Shown here one piece after another: positions 17,909-26,275 of a stretch of 64,000 nt of DNA. The notes beneath the pieces were generated by a model that searched no databases, had not been told where the DNA came from, and was given only the letters and a program-made list of their open reading frames with translations. Each line of letters opens with the position of its first letter. Positions within the stretch are counted from its first letter, which is position 1. The stretch is taken from assembly GCF_964028195.1 (NCBI RefSeq), contig NZ_OZ034750.1:992001-1056000 (forward strand), in the 5' to 3' direction. This stretch comes from Wolbachia endosymbiont (group A) of Pogonocherus hispidulus. GTDB taxonomy: Bacteria > Pseudomonadota > Alphaproteobacteria > Rickettsiales > Anaplasmataceae. The position numbers and the translations under genes were made by a program.

Positions 17909-18928
17909 TTATTGATAACAAAATTCTGTTTTGTTAACCAACATCCTATGCATAATTACAGATAATTTTCTTGCTACAGCAATAATTGCTTTCTTCATAC
18001 CCTTCTTTTTTGCAAGCTTTAATCCCCAGCTTCTTAATTTAAATGTCCTTTTACATTTTACCAGTAAGACTTGTGCAGCTTCATACAACATATTCCTACA
18101 TTCCACTGGCCCCATTTTTGATATACTTCCGTGTCGATCAATCTCACCAGAAGCGTACTGTCTTGGGCTTAATCCCATATAGGCTCCAACCGTATAGGAT
18201 GTTTCAAACCTATATGGATTATCTATTGCAGCTTTATATGTCATTGCTACTATAATACCAACTCCTGGAACAGTAGTTAATAATTTACAATCCTCATCTT
18301 TTTTACCTTGCTTTGAGAGCATTTTATCAAGTTTTCTTATCGATTCTTCTATTGTTTCTAAACTATGTACTAATGATTCAATTGAGTTTTTGCTAATTTC
18401 ATCTAGATTGTTAATTGTTTCTTGCATTTTGAAAGCAAAGTTTGCAGAACTAAGACGTTGATTAACTTTTATTCCGTATATTTTCAGTAATCCTCTTATT
18501 GTCCCCGCAATTTGCTCTCTGCTACGTATTAATTGTCTTCTGCTTCCAAGCATTATTTTAACCTGACAAGCTTCGTCTGATTTTACTAATACCTCCTTAA
18601 ATAGCCCAACTCTCATCATTTGTGCTATACCTCTTGCATCATTTTTATCATTCTTATTGATCCTTGCAGATAATGCTGCTGCCATATGTCTCGCATCTAC
18701 ACAAATTACTGGCAATCCAAGATTCCTTAACTCTTTGCACATTGGTATTGATAACTGTCCACTTTCTATTCCTATGGCTTCATATTTTTTGCATTGACTA
18801 AGCAAATACTCTGCTATTGCCTTGCTTTCGCTTGCAACAACTTCCTCTTTAACAATCTTACCTTTCTCATCAACGATACTAATAAAAGTTTCTTTGAGTG
18901 AGACATCTAATCCACTATAATATTTCAT
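17909..18928 (-). CDS. IS110-family transposase B
   Basis: 339 residues, intact, and of a different subgroup from its neighbours. YYSGLDVSLKETFISIVD opens the RuvC-like domain; IGIESGQLSIPMCKEL holds the Glu and NKNDKNDARGIAQMMRVG the Asp pair. The C-terminal domain has LLTTVPGVGIIVAMTYKAAI and YMGLSPRQYASGEIDRHG, then ISKMGPVECRNMLYEAA in place of the usual SGS serine region (Ser of ISKMG is the candidate). Divergently placed to transposase C with 364 bp between. Confidence 0.9.
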   Translation of the reverse strand: MKYYSGLDVSLKETFISIVDEKGKIVKEEVVASESKAIAEYLLSQCKKYEAIGIESGQLSIPMCKELRNLGLPVICVDARHMAAALSARINKNDKNDARGIAQMMRVGLFKEVLVKSDEACQVKIMLGSRRQLIRSREQIAGTIRGLLKIYGIKVNQRLSSANFAFKMQETINNLDEISKNSIESLVHSLETIEESIRKLDKMLSKQGKKDEDCKLLTTVPGVGIIVAMTYKAAIDNPYRFETSYTVGAYMGLSPRQYASGEIDRHGSISKMGPVECRNMLYEAAQVLLVKCKRTFKLRSWGLKLAKKKGMKKAIIAVARKLSVIMHRMLVNKTEFCYQ

Positions 18929-19292
18929 GAGACTACTCCTACCGTAAAAGTTTAAATTATTTTTGAAGAACTCATTCTATTGAATTTGTTACTTCGCGCT
19001 AAAATAATGGAGTATGTCTCTCCATCATTCAATTGCAATTACAGTATGTTTTTCTAAGATACCGTCCAGCCTTATATGTTAAAAATAGGTTTTTATAAGT
19101 ACTACAAAGTAGTAATGTAAAGACATACAGAGAAGAGGAACCGTGTCCAGTCTTGGTCATAAGGACCGTAGTATAGCAAGGTTTTCTTCTCTGGTTTATA
19201 CTGAAGTTCCGAACAACTGATTGAGTTTTTAGACTCGTATATAAGGGTGGAAAATACAGTATATATTGTTTATCAACATTTACGGAGGAATT
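18929..19292. other. Shared non-coding left ends of IS110 elements B and C
   Basis: No gene. Contains ATGGAG...CTCCAT hairpin near 19009-19025 on the B side, then ACTAC-AAA-GTAGT at 19101-19113 and the larger fold listed at 19129-19192 on the C side. The SD GGAGG (19285-19289) serves transposase C. Confidence 0.55.
19129..19192 (+). ncRNA. Candidate bridge-RNA-like structure of IS110 element C
   Basis: Outer stem AGAGAAGAGGAAC / GGTTTTCTTCTCT (G-T pairs allowed) encloses two asymmetric single-stranded stretches and an inner hairpin GGTC-ATAA-GGACC. A small hairpin (ACTACAAAGTAGT) lies just upstream. A stem with internal loops in the non-coding end upstream of the recombinase is what IS110 bridge RNAs look like. 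Fold read by eye; the function is inferred. Confidence 0.4.
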
Positions 19293-20264
19293 ATGAATTC
19301 ATCAAATATTATTGCTGGCATTGATGTTAGCAAAGCTAAACTTGATATTCATATCCATCCACTTGGATATCATAAAGTATTTGAAAATAACGTGCAAGCT
19401 ATTGATCAAATACTCGACTTTTTACGTTTGCATAATGTAAGCAAAGTTGGTCTTGAAGCAACAGGTGGATATGAAAAATTATGTGCCTATACTTTACTAA
19501 GCAATGGTTTTGAGGTATATGTTATTCAACCTAGATGGGTTAGAGATTATGCAAAAAGCCTTGGCGTTGCTACTAAAACCGATAAAATAGACTGTAGTAT
19601 CATCTCACGTTATATTAATAATACAGATATGCGTGTTACTCCTTTAAAAGTTAGTAATGTTGATTGTTTGAGGCAAAAGCTATCTCGTAGAAATCAACTT
19701 GTAGAAATAGCAAAAATACAAAAAACCCAAGCTTACCAGGTAACTGATATATCCATAATAAAACAAATGGAAGAGCTACTTGCCATTTTACAAAATCAAA
19801 TCCAAGCCTTAGAAGATGAGATGATGGAGTTGATTGATCAAAGTCAAGAGCTTAAAAGAAAATACATATCAATAACTAGTATACCAGGTGCAAGTAAAAT
19901 CACAGCTATTACTATGATTTGTTATCTACCAGAACTAGGGACGCTTCAAGAAAAGCAAATATCCAGCCTTGCCGGGGTTGCACCTTTTAATCGAGACAGT
20001 GGTTTTAGTAAAGGAAAAAGGTGTATTCAAGGCGGTAGGTCACAAATTAGAACAGTTTTGTATATGTGTATTCTTAGTGCGCGGGAATGGAATTCTTACA
20101 TAAAAACTTTTTTTGATAGGTTGTATAATCAATATAAAAAACCATATAAAGTTGCTTCTACCGCTGCTATGAGAAAGTTACTTTTACTTGCTAACTCCTT
20201 GGTAAGAGACGGTAGAGTGTTCACTGAGGAATATAGCCCTAAGTCTACTTCTCTAGTAAGTTAG
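19293..20264 (+). CDS. IS110-family transposase C
   Basis: 323 residues, intact; ATG 19293 has GGAGG 4 bp upstream. IIAGIDVSKAKLDIHIH, VGLEATGGYEKLCAYTL and TKTDKIDCSIISRYI supply the DEDD residues. The C-terminal domain has ITSIPGASKITAITMI, LAGVAPFNRDSGFSKGK and GGRSQIRTVLYMCILSA, where the serine of GGRSQIR is the expected nucleophile. A hairpin with DnaA-box-like arms starts at the base after its stop codon. Confidence 0.9.
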   Translation: MNSSNIIAGIDVSKAKLDIHIHPLGYHKVFENNVQAIDQILDFLRLHNVSKVGLEATGGYEKLCAYTLLSNGFEVYVIQPRWVRDYAKSLGVATKTDKIDCSIISRYINNTDMRVTPLKVSNVDCLRQKLSRRNQLVEIAKIQKTQAYQVTDISIIKQMEELLAILQNQIQALEDEMMELIDQSQELKRKYISITSIPGASKITAITMICYLPELGTLQEKQISSLAGVAPFNRDSGFSKGKRCIQGGRSQIRTVLYMCILSAREWNSYIKTFFDRLYNQYKKPYKVASTAAMRKLLLLANSLVRDGRVFTEEYSPKSTSLVS

Positions 20265-20319
20265 TGTAGCTGTGGATAAGTACGCCCACATAAACTATAA
20301 GTACTTATACACAGCTACA
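20265..20319. repeat. Large hairpin 3 with two DnaA-box-like sites
   Basis: Arms 20265-20283 and 20301-20319 pair over 19 bp with one mismatch (TGTAGCTGTGGATAAGTAC). They contain TTATCCACA and TTATACACA, both exact TTATNCACA matches. It begins right after the stop of transposase C; it could act as that gene's 3' stem or an element end. Confidence 0.7.
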
Positions 20320-20383
20320 TCAATTAAGAGTTATAGCTTATATTATGTAAAAATACATTGAAGAGCACATTATATTTAACGGG

Positions 20384-21505
20384 CTAAATTTCTTTGATAT
20401 TTTTCATTTTTCTATTGACTTTTAACACAACTGCTCTGTTATCTACAATCTTATAAGCTTGTTTGAAATCTGCCATCGCAATTACCGGTAGCTGATTGTT
20501 TGGCACCGGTGGCATATCGGCAGATTGATATACTGGTATTCCCATTAAGGTATCTGGAGCTTCAAGCGACAAACTTGGTTGCCAAAGATATTGACCTGTT
20601 TGAGCTTTTAGTAGCCTAACATTCTTCAACGTACTCCTGTTCATCAAAAATGACGCATTTCTAGAGTAATACTCATTTAGAGAATAGTACAATATCATTA
20701 TTGAATCGCTATCTAATTTTTCAGTTTTAACTTGCTCTATTTTATTATAACTGTTTCCATTTTCATAAGTTAAAATCCCTTTAGGTTGAAAAGTGCCCTC
20801 ACCTTTAATGAAGGCTTCGCTTTCTTCCTTACTAAAAGTCTCGGCAATCTTTTCTACCAGCCAACTCTCAACATCAACAAACGCATCATCGAGTAACTTT
20901 TGTGATATCTGTGGTTGAGCATATAACTCGTAAGTTGTTATGGAAATTTTTTGGATTTTAGGTGTGTCCGTATCTTTTGCAAAATCATACTTAGATTTAT
21001 TGCCACCGTCATCATCATCTACTGTTTCACTGCTCCAACCTGCACCGGCACGGTCAAAATCTTCTATAATGTAATCCAATGTTTCAGTAGAGATTCTTTG
21101 ATTGGAGCATATTTGCCGCATTGGGGACGAATCAGTTACGCGCTTGTTTATGCGTTTTACAATATGCGGAGTAATTAGATACCCTCCGATATCATTATCA
21201 TCTCCACTGAGGGTTTTGTGTGATAAACCGCTTTCCATTCCCTTGCGGATATAATCAGAAAAATATTTATCACTTGTGCTAAAATCTGTATTTACTTCTG
21301 GACGTTGAGCTGCAGTTTCGATCAAGTCTAAACGCTCTTTGCAACTATCAATGGCATTATTTACCTTGCATAGCTGCTCAATCGTTGCAGAATCAGCACG
21401 CCCTTTGCTCTCAATTTCTTTTAATTTGCGATCATTTATTAATTTAAATTGCTCCCATGATGAAGCGAGTTCATTGATACGGTGAGCGATATCGGTAAGT
21501 GACAT
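20384..21505 (-). CDS. HK97-family major capsid protein (GTA/phage-like)
   Basis: 373 residues; start 21505 chosen for the AGGAGG just upstream. Residues 1-70 are a coiled-coil delta-like domain (INELASSWEQFKLINDRKL). The capsid fold follows: GGYLITPHIVKRINKRVTDSSPMRQIC, TYELYAQPQISQKLLDDAF, VESWLVEKIAETFSKEESEAFIKGEG and a C-terminal ADFKQAYKIVDNRAVVLKVN. This is the HK97 type, whereas phage WO is lambda-like, so it belongs to another particle, most simply a gene-transfer-agent-like relic (gp5). It stands alone here, 16 kb from the connector genes. Confidence 0.88.
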   Translation of the reverse strand: MSLTDIAHRINELASSWEQFKLINDRKLKEIESKGRADSATIEQLCKVNNAIDSCKERLDLIETAAQRPEVNTDFSTSDKYFSDYIRKGMESGLSHKTLSGDDNDIGGYLITPHIVKRINKRVTDSSPMRQICSNQRISTETLDYIIEDFDRAGAGWSSETVDDDDGGNKSKYDFAKDTDTPKIQKISITTYELYAQPQISQKLLDDAFVDVESWLVEKIAETFSKEESEAFIKGEGTFQPKGILTYENGNSYNKIEQVKTEKLDSDSIMILYYSLNEYYSRNASFLMNRSTLKNVRLLKAQTGQYLWQPSLSLEAPDTLMGIPVYQSADMPPVPNNQLPVIAMADFKQAYKIVDNRAVVLKVNRKMKNIKEI

Positions 21506-21539
21506 AATAGCCTCCTTTGAAAATGAAATTAGAATGGAA

Positions 21540-21780
21540 ATAAGGTAATAGGAATGGCATCCATAGATGTTTTCCACAGTTGTACGAATATTGCAATATG
21601 GTACATAGCAAACGATGTCATTCCAGTGTCAAGCACTGGAATGACAAAAAGAGGGCACTGCCGTCTTGGATGGAAAACTGGATTCCAACGCCACGCGCTG
21701 GAATGGCATCATTTTTTATCTATTGAAAATATAAATCGAAAAATAGCGTGGCACTTTGTGCCACGCCTAGTACTGTAGGC
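21540..21780. repeat. Dispersed palindromic repeats
   Basis: Contains 'tgtacgaatattgcaatatgg', then cattccagtgtcaagcactggaatg (a 25-bp palindrome written here in part) and related fragments with 'ccacgcgctggaatg'. No gene in 21506-21874. Confidence 0.65.
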
Positions 21781-21874
21781 TTAATTCAGTAATTAAATTA
21801 AGCGAGGTAAAACGAAAGGTAATGACATCATATAACGTTCGTTTTTTTGTGTCAAGCACTTTTTTTTGTCTGCT

Positions 21875-22546
21875 TTAATTAGTAAGGGATTTCAATATTA
21901 ATTCTGCACTACTTGCAGTTTTTGTAATGGGTCTGCCAATGACGATATAATCAGCTCCTAAATTTATTGCTTCTCTTGGTGTTGCTGTTCTTTTTTGGTC
22001 GTCATGACCTGGATCTATACGAATTCCTGGAGTAATAATTTTAAAGTCTTTACCGCATTCTCGGCGCACTTCTTGAGCTTCCAATGCAGAACAGACTATT
22101 CCATGGAGTCTAATCTTTTTTGCAAGCTTTGCAAGCAAAATTACCTGTGATTTTACCTCTCTTGCTACTCCAAGCTCGTTTAAATCCTCATTGCTCATAC
22201 TAGTTAGCACTGTCACTCCAATCAGCTTTATCTTTGTGCCTTGCACTACATTTAGCGCTTCTTTAAGCATTTTTGTTCCACCGCTGATGTGCAGAGTTAA
22301 CATTTCAACGTTCAGAACTTTTATTACTTCAACTGTTTTAGCTACAGTGTTTGGAATGTCATGCAATTTCAGATCTAAAAAAATTGGTACATTGCATTTT
22401 GCAACTTCTTGCACTCCAGAGAGACCATGAGCAGCAAAAAATTCTAACCCAAGTTTTACCATACCAACTTTACCACGCAGAGTATTAGCTAGAGAAATAG
22501 CCTTATTTAAGTCTTCTGTATCCAGTGCACATATTATTGGGTTCAT
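21875..22546 (-). CDS. pyrF: Orotidine 5'-phosphate decarboxylase
   Basis: 223 residues, full length. Converts OMP to UMP, the last step of pyrimidine synthesis. The catalytic motif DLKLHDIPNT (Lys60, Asp63) is intact. Other conserved parts are ALDTEDLNKAI at the N-terminus, TLHISGG, TVLTSM and the phosphate-binding TPGIR near 165 and GADYIVIGRPIT near 200. Wolbachia keep de novo pyrimidine synthesis, which fits an intact gene. Stands alone between repeats and the AAA ATPase gene. Confidence 0.97.
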   Translation of the reverse strand: MNPIICALDTEDLNKAISLANTLRGKVGMVKLGLEFFAAHGLSGVQEVAKCNVPIFLDLKLHDIPNTVAKTVEVIKVLNVEMLTLHISGGTKMLKEALNVVQGTKIKLIGVTVLTSMSNEDLNELGVAREVKSQVILLAKLAKKIRLHGIVCSALEAQEVRRECGKDFKIITPGIRIDPGHDDQKRTATPREAINLGADYIVIGRPITKTASSAELILKSLTN

Positions 22547-22636
22547 TGTATACTTCCTTGCATGATTTATTTTATAATAAGACTAATTGTTGTGTTTTGC
22601 AAATACTTTCACTCTGATTACGTTCATAAGATTCTG

Positions 22637-24037
22637 TCAATAGTGATTTGGCAATTTGATCGGGGTAGAACATCTACTGGAATATCCAAAATCTTCTAGC
22701 TGTGAAACTTCACTCAGCTTGCTTAATGGCAGTCCTTTTGGAGTTGATGTTTGCCGTGATCCTTCTCTAGAACTTTCAATTTTCCCGTTAGCCTGCTTAT
22801 TCGATATCTCTTCAATATTATGAGTCTTCTTAAAATTTCGACAAATAACCGCAGTCCTAGTTCTGTCAGGTGCTTTTTTATTTGTACAATCTTCTATTTC
22901 CTCTAATAAACCAATCAGATTTGCTGGTGAAAAATTCTCATCAGTATTGTGTAAAATTGTGTCAGTAGACGTACCTTGCAAATTTTTCCTCTGACAATAC
23001 TCATTTATTATTTTTTTACGTGTGTCTGTGTCTAATGTAGGAATCTTAATGTGTGTAGACAAACGACCACCCCTAATAAGTGCATCATCTAAAACATTTA
23101 TACGATTAGTTGCAGCAATCACCGTCACACCTTTTCTAGATTCAAATCCATCCAATTTAGCTAATAAACTATTTAAAGATTCTACATTATTATTATCACT
23201 GCGTATTTTGCCAACGCTATCAATTTCATCTATAAAAACTATACAAGGAGTGTTTTTTTTTGCTTTCTCAAAAACCTTATTTATATTTGACACATTAAGC
23301 AAATCAGATCCAGAAACACTTATAAATGTAGATTTTAATCTAGTTTCACTTGCAATCGCCTTAGCAGTCATAGTCTTACCAGTTCCTGGTGAACCATACA
23401 AAATGTATCCTTCTCCTTTTTCTAGAGCATTTGGTTCATAAATCCTTATCAACTTTTGTTTTATATCGTTTGTAAGTATAACATCATTCAATGTTATCTT
23501 TCCTCTTTCTTCATCTTTTCCATAAAACTTCATCCGCAGCTCTTCTTTTACTTCAACTTTCTTTATGAGACTACCAAGCCTTTCTTCCAATTCCTCTTTT
23601 GTTATGAGACTACCAATTAGCTTTTCCATTTCACCTTTTGTTGTAGCATTATTAGCTTGCTTTGAAATTTCATCTAATTTTGTCGTGAAACTACTAATTA
23701 GCTTTTCCACTTCATCTTTTTTTGCAGCACGATCAATTAGCTTTTCCATTTCACCTTTTGTTGTAGCATTATTAGCTTCCTTTCCTAGAGTTATTTTATT
23801 TTCCAACTCTTGCTCTTTTCGAGCGAATTTATTTTTCTCAGCTTCCATTTCTTTATTATTACGAATTATCTTATATAAAAGTGCAAGCACCAAAACAGAT
23901 AATGCAGCTAAAGCAAGAATTAGAGGAAGAGGTACATTAGAAGTTACAGTAAGCGCTAAAGATGTAAGTAACGTAAGAGTAGCTAAGGAACTAGCTACAA
24001 AATAAAATGTGTTAGCTTTGTTAAACAAATTGCTCAT
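22637..24037 (-). CDS. Membrane-anchored AAA ATPase with coiled-coil repeats
   Basis: 466 residues. Two hydrophobic segments (about 10-31 and 35-59) anchor the N-terminus. Residues 62-170 are a coiled coil with an internal repeat: NNATTKGEMEKLI occurs twice, about 40 residues apart, and related KLI units follow. The AAA domain (about 185-365) has Walker A GSPGTGKT, Walker B CIVFIDEID and sensor/arginine region AATNRINVLDDALIRGGR, closest to FtsH/ATAD3-like AAA modules, but there is no HExxH protease. The tail (366-466) is polar and probably disordered. Good SD (GGGAG). Function unknown; a membrane protein-remodelling role is a guess. Confidence 0.8.
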   Translation of the reverse strand: MSNLFNKANTFYFVASSLATLTLLTSLALTVTSNVPLPLILALAALSVLVLALLYKIIRNNKEMEAEKNKFARKEQELENKITLGKEANNATTKGEMEKLIDRAAKKDEVEKLISSFTTKLDEISKQANNATTKGEMEKLIGSLITKEELEERLGSLIKKVEVKEELRMKFYGKDEERGKITLNDVILTNDIKQKLIRIYEPNALEKGEGYILYGSPGTGKTMTAKAIASETRLKSTFISVSGSDLLNVSNINKVFEKAKKNTPCIVFIDEIDSVGKIRSDNNNVESLNSLLAKLDGFESRKGVTVIAATNRINVLDDALIRGGRLSTHIKIPTLDTDTRKKIINEYCQRKNLQGTSTDTILHNTDENFSPANLIGLLEEIEDCTNKKAPDRTRTAVICRNFKKTHNIEEISNKQANGKIESSREGSRQTSTPKGLPLSKLSEVSQLEDFGYSSRCSTPIKLPNHY

Positions 24038-24582
24038 TACTCCCCTCCCCTCATGAACAAAACTTCAGCAGTCTTGTATATATTTATTAAAATTCTCTTA
24101 TCTGTGGAGGAATTATAGTGCTGCACTTACAACAAACTTCCCATTTTCAGTCTGCTATAGCTAACCCAAGAAAGGTTTCCCTACGTCATACCGCGATTCA
24201 TTCCACAACTGTACGAACATTGCAATGTGACACGATGTTGCATAATAAATGATGTCATTCCAGTGCGTGACACTGGAATCCAGCTTTTTTGTAATTTTAT
24301 TGAAAATGTTATATAGTCGTTTGTTTATACCAAACTTCGTTATTGGGAAGACAAATAGGACATACGATAAATTCGCTTGAACCTCTAGCTATAGGCAGAA
24401 AGCGTTCTTTTTCATTTGTCTAATTACCATTGAGATTTGGTATTACAATCAATTTTTCTGGATCCCAGTGTCTGGGCACTGGGATGACAAAAAAAGGAGG
24501 CTACTTAGATGACAAGAAAGGGGCTACTCGGATGACACCCTTTTGGATGGGGACCAGTGTCAGCTACTTGGATGACAGCAGA
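24038..24582. other. Intergenic stretch of repeats, no gene
   Basis: Holds a 'ctgtacgaacattgcaatg...cattccagtgcgtgacactggaatcc' unit (24200-24285), the inverted 117-bp MITE copy (24327-24443) and several 'gggatgacaaaaaaagg / ctacttggatgac' repeats (24460-24580). No reading frame of interest. Confidence 0.6.
24327..24443 (-). mobile_element. 117-bp MITE-like repeat, inverted copy
   Basis: Reverse complement of 2231-2347 with few differences (for example 'gtctaattaccattgag' against 'ggtaattggataa' read on the other strand). Ends ATACCAAACTTCG and GAGATTTGGTAT, TA flanks. Confidence 0.65.
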
Positions 24583-25341
24583 TCACCTCTTCACAAAAAT
24601 TTTATCAGTAATACGCATATCAATAATACTCCAATCGCTGAAAGTAAAATCAGTTGTATTTTGCAAGTGATTTAAATAGTCCCATGCACTATAAGGGTTA
24701 TCTTCAGGCAGTTTCACTGTGGAATCGTTGTCAAGTATGATATTCCATCTTCTATTCCCTATATAAGCAAAAGAAGAAATGTGGTCACTTAATTGAGCTT
24801 TACTCTCTAATACATCTTTAACAAATTCTAGGTTTGATAACGAGTTTTGTCCTGTAATTACAACAAGATCATCTATTGGATAGTCATCTACGATCACTTT
24901 GCCTTCGGAATCAATTACCGAAGTTTTGTTATTATCTTTCCAGAGAGCAAACGGTTTATGCTCATCTATATTAATGTGTAGAGTATTGGGCAAAATTCTG
25001 TGAACTCTTACGTATTTTATCCATCTGCTTACGGATTGTATGTTACCGGCAAGTTTTGAAAGTGATATATACAGGATAGGTTGCGTTCTATCTGTCAAAC
25101 TTAGAATATCCTTTTTGTTTGTAAATTTATTGCCGCTCACGACTACTTCGTCGATTGAAAATCCACTACTGAGTAATAAACTGGATAGGCAGTCATTATA
25201 CCAAGTAAAGTAGTAATTAAATCGATTTATTATTTTATCAAGTGAGCTGTAGAGTATTAGCGTAAGAAAAAGTGCTGTGATAATAACCAAGGCACACTTA
25301 CGCAAAAAACTCCTTTGGCTTCTAGTAATACTGCTCAACAT
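24583..25341 (-). CDS. ftsQ: Cell division protein FtsQ
   Basis: 252 residues. One membrane segment at about 15-35 (CALVIITALFLTLILYSSL), then a POTRA domain: FSIDEVVVSGNKFTNKKDILSL and a beta domain with WIKYVRVHRILPNTLHINIDEHKPFALW (partly quoted), the FtsQ signature. It links early and late divisome proteins in the periplasm. Its start lies 20 bp inside the ddl gene, so the two are cotranscribed and coupled; ddl-ftsQ is the order of classical division clusters, here without murC/murB or ftsA. Confidence 0.92.
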   Translation of the reverse strand: MLSSITRSQRSFLRKCALVIITALFLTLILYSSLDKIINRFNYYFTWYNDCLSSLLLSSGFSIDEVVVSGNKFTNKKDILSLTDRTQPILYISLSKLAGNIQSVSRWIKYVRVHRILPNTLHINIDEHKPFALWKDNNKTSVIDSEGKVIVDDYPIDDLVVITGQNSLSNLEFVKDVLESKAQLSDHISSFAYIGNRRWNIILDNDSTVKLPEDNPYSAWDYLNHLQNTTDFTFSDWSIIDMRITDKIFVKR

Positions 25342-26275
25342 GACTTAAATCCCTAATATTTTTGTGCTGCAAACTATCTTCAATAATAATTTTAACTAAT
25401 TCATTAAAATTGATTCCTTTTGCCAATTTTGCAATTTCTGGCACTAACGATAACTCAGTAAAGCCAGGATGTGTATTAATCTCAAGCATTTTTAAAGTGT
25501 TATTTTTGGGATTATAACGGAAATCTGAGCGGGAAATAGTTTTGCATTCTAAAAATTGATGAACTTTCAGTGCGTGTTCCAAGGTCATTCTATATATGTT
25601 GTCAGGAATTTCAGCAGGAAATATATGTTCTGCAAATCCATCTGTATACTTTGCTTCATAATCATAGAATTTATTTTTTGGTCGTATTTCCATAGTGCCA
25701 ATTGCTTCATCTAGCAATACAGCAGTATGTAACTCTATGCCCGGTATGTATTCTTCTACAATCATCTTTTCCATTATAGTAGAACTATTATCTTTCAGTT
25801 CTAAGTAATCCTCGTGCGAGAAAATTATGTACACTCCAATACTTGAACCTTCATTAATTGGTTTTAAGACGTACGGATAATCGATTTTAATATTATTTTT
25901 TAGTACATCTTCTCGGCTAATTACATAACCTTTTGGAGTATCAATACTAAGGGACCGGAATATATGCTTTGACATTGCCTTGTTCATAGCAACAGCCGAA
26001 GCCATAACTCCTGAGTGTGTATATTTTATACCTAAGATTTCCAATAAACCTTGAATGCAGCCATCTTCACCATAAGGTCCATGCAGAGCGATAAAAGCAA
26101 GGCCCGGATTAATTTTTTTAAGCTTTTCAGCAATATTGCTGTCAACATCTATTTCTATTGCATTATATGAAAGGCTATCGAGCGCCTTCTTCACTGCTTT
26201 TCCGCTCATAAGCGACACTTCTCTCTCACAAGAAAATCCACCACTTAAAATTGCTATAGTTGGAATCATGGGCAT
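25322..26275 (-). CDS. ddl: D-alanine--D-alanine ligase
   Basis: 317 residues. ATP-grasp enzyme making D-Ala-D-Ala for lipid II, used in Wolbachia for division although there is little cell wall. Visible: ILSGGFSCEREVSLMSG at the N-terminus, FIALHGPYGEDGCIQGLLE (binds D-Ala), the ATP-grasp YPYVLKPINEGSSIGV, and RSDFRYNPKNNTLKMLEINTHPGFTELSLVP with metal ligands in LEINT. The start could be 26275 or 26269 (MPMIPT). Overlaps ftsQ by 20 bp. Confidence 0.95.
   Translation of the reverse strand: MPMIPTIAILSGGFSCEREVSLMSGKAVKKALDSLSYNAIEIDVDSNIAEKLKKINPGLAFIALHGPYGEDGCIQGLLEILGIKYTHSGVMASAVAMNKAMSKHIFRSLSIDTPKGYVISREDVLKNNIKIDYPYVLKPINEGSSIGVYIIFSHEDYLELKDNSSTIMEKMIVEEYIPGIELHTAVLLDEAIGTMEIRPKNKFYDYEAKYTDGFAEHIFPAEIPDNIYRMTLEHALKVHQFLECKTISRSDFRYNPKNNTLKMLEINTHPGFTELSLVPEIAKLAKGINFNELVKIIIEDSLQHKNIRDLSHVEQYY

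Noticed and set aside
16161..20319. Chromosomal replication origin from clustered DnaA-box-like sites
   Set aside because: Sites occur only as inverted pairs in hairpins by IS110 elements; there is no AT-rich unwinding block or origin-type gene neighbourhood.
23565..24005. 146-codon plus-strand frame opposite the AAA ATPase gene
   Set aside because: Antisense shadow created by the repetitive coiled-coil codons; the minus-strand protein has full AAA motifs.
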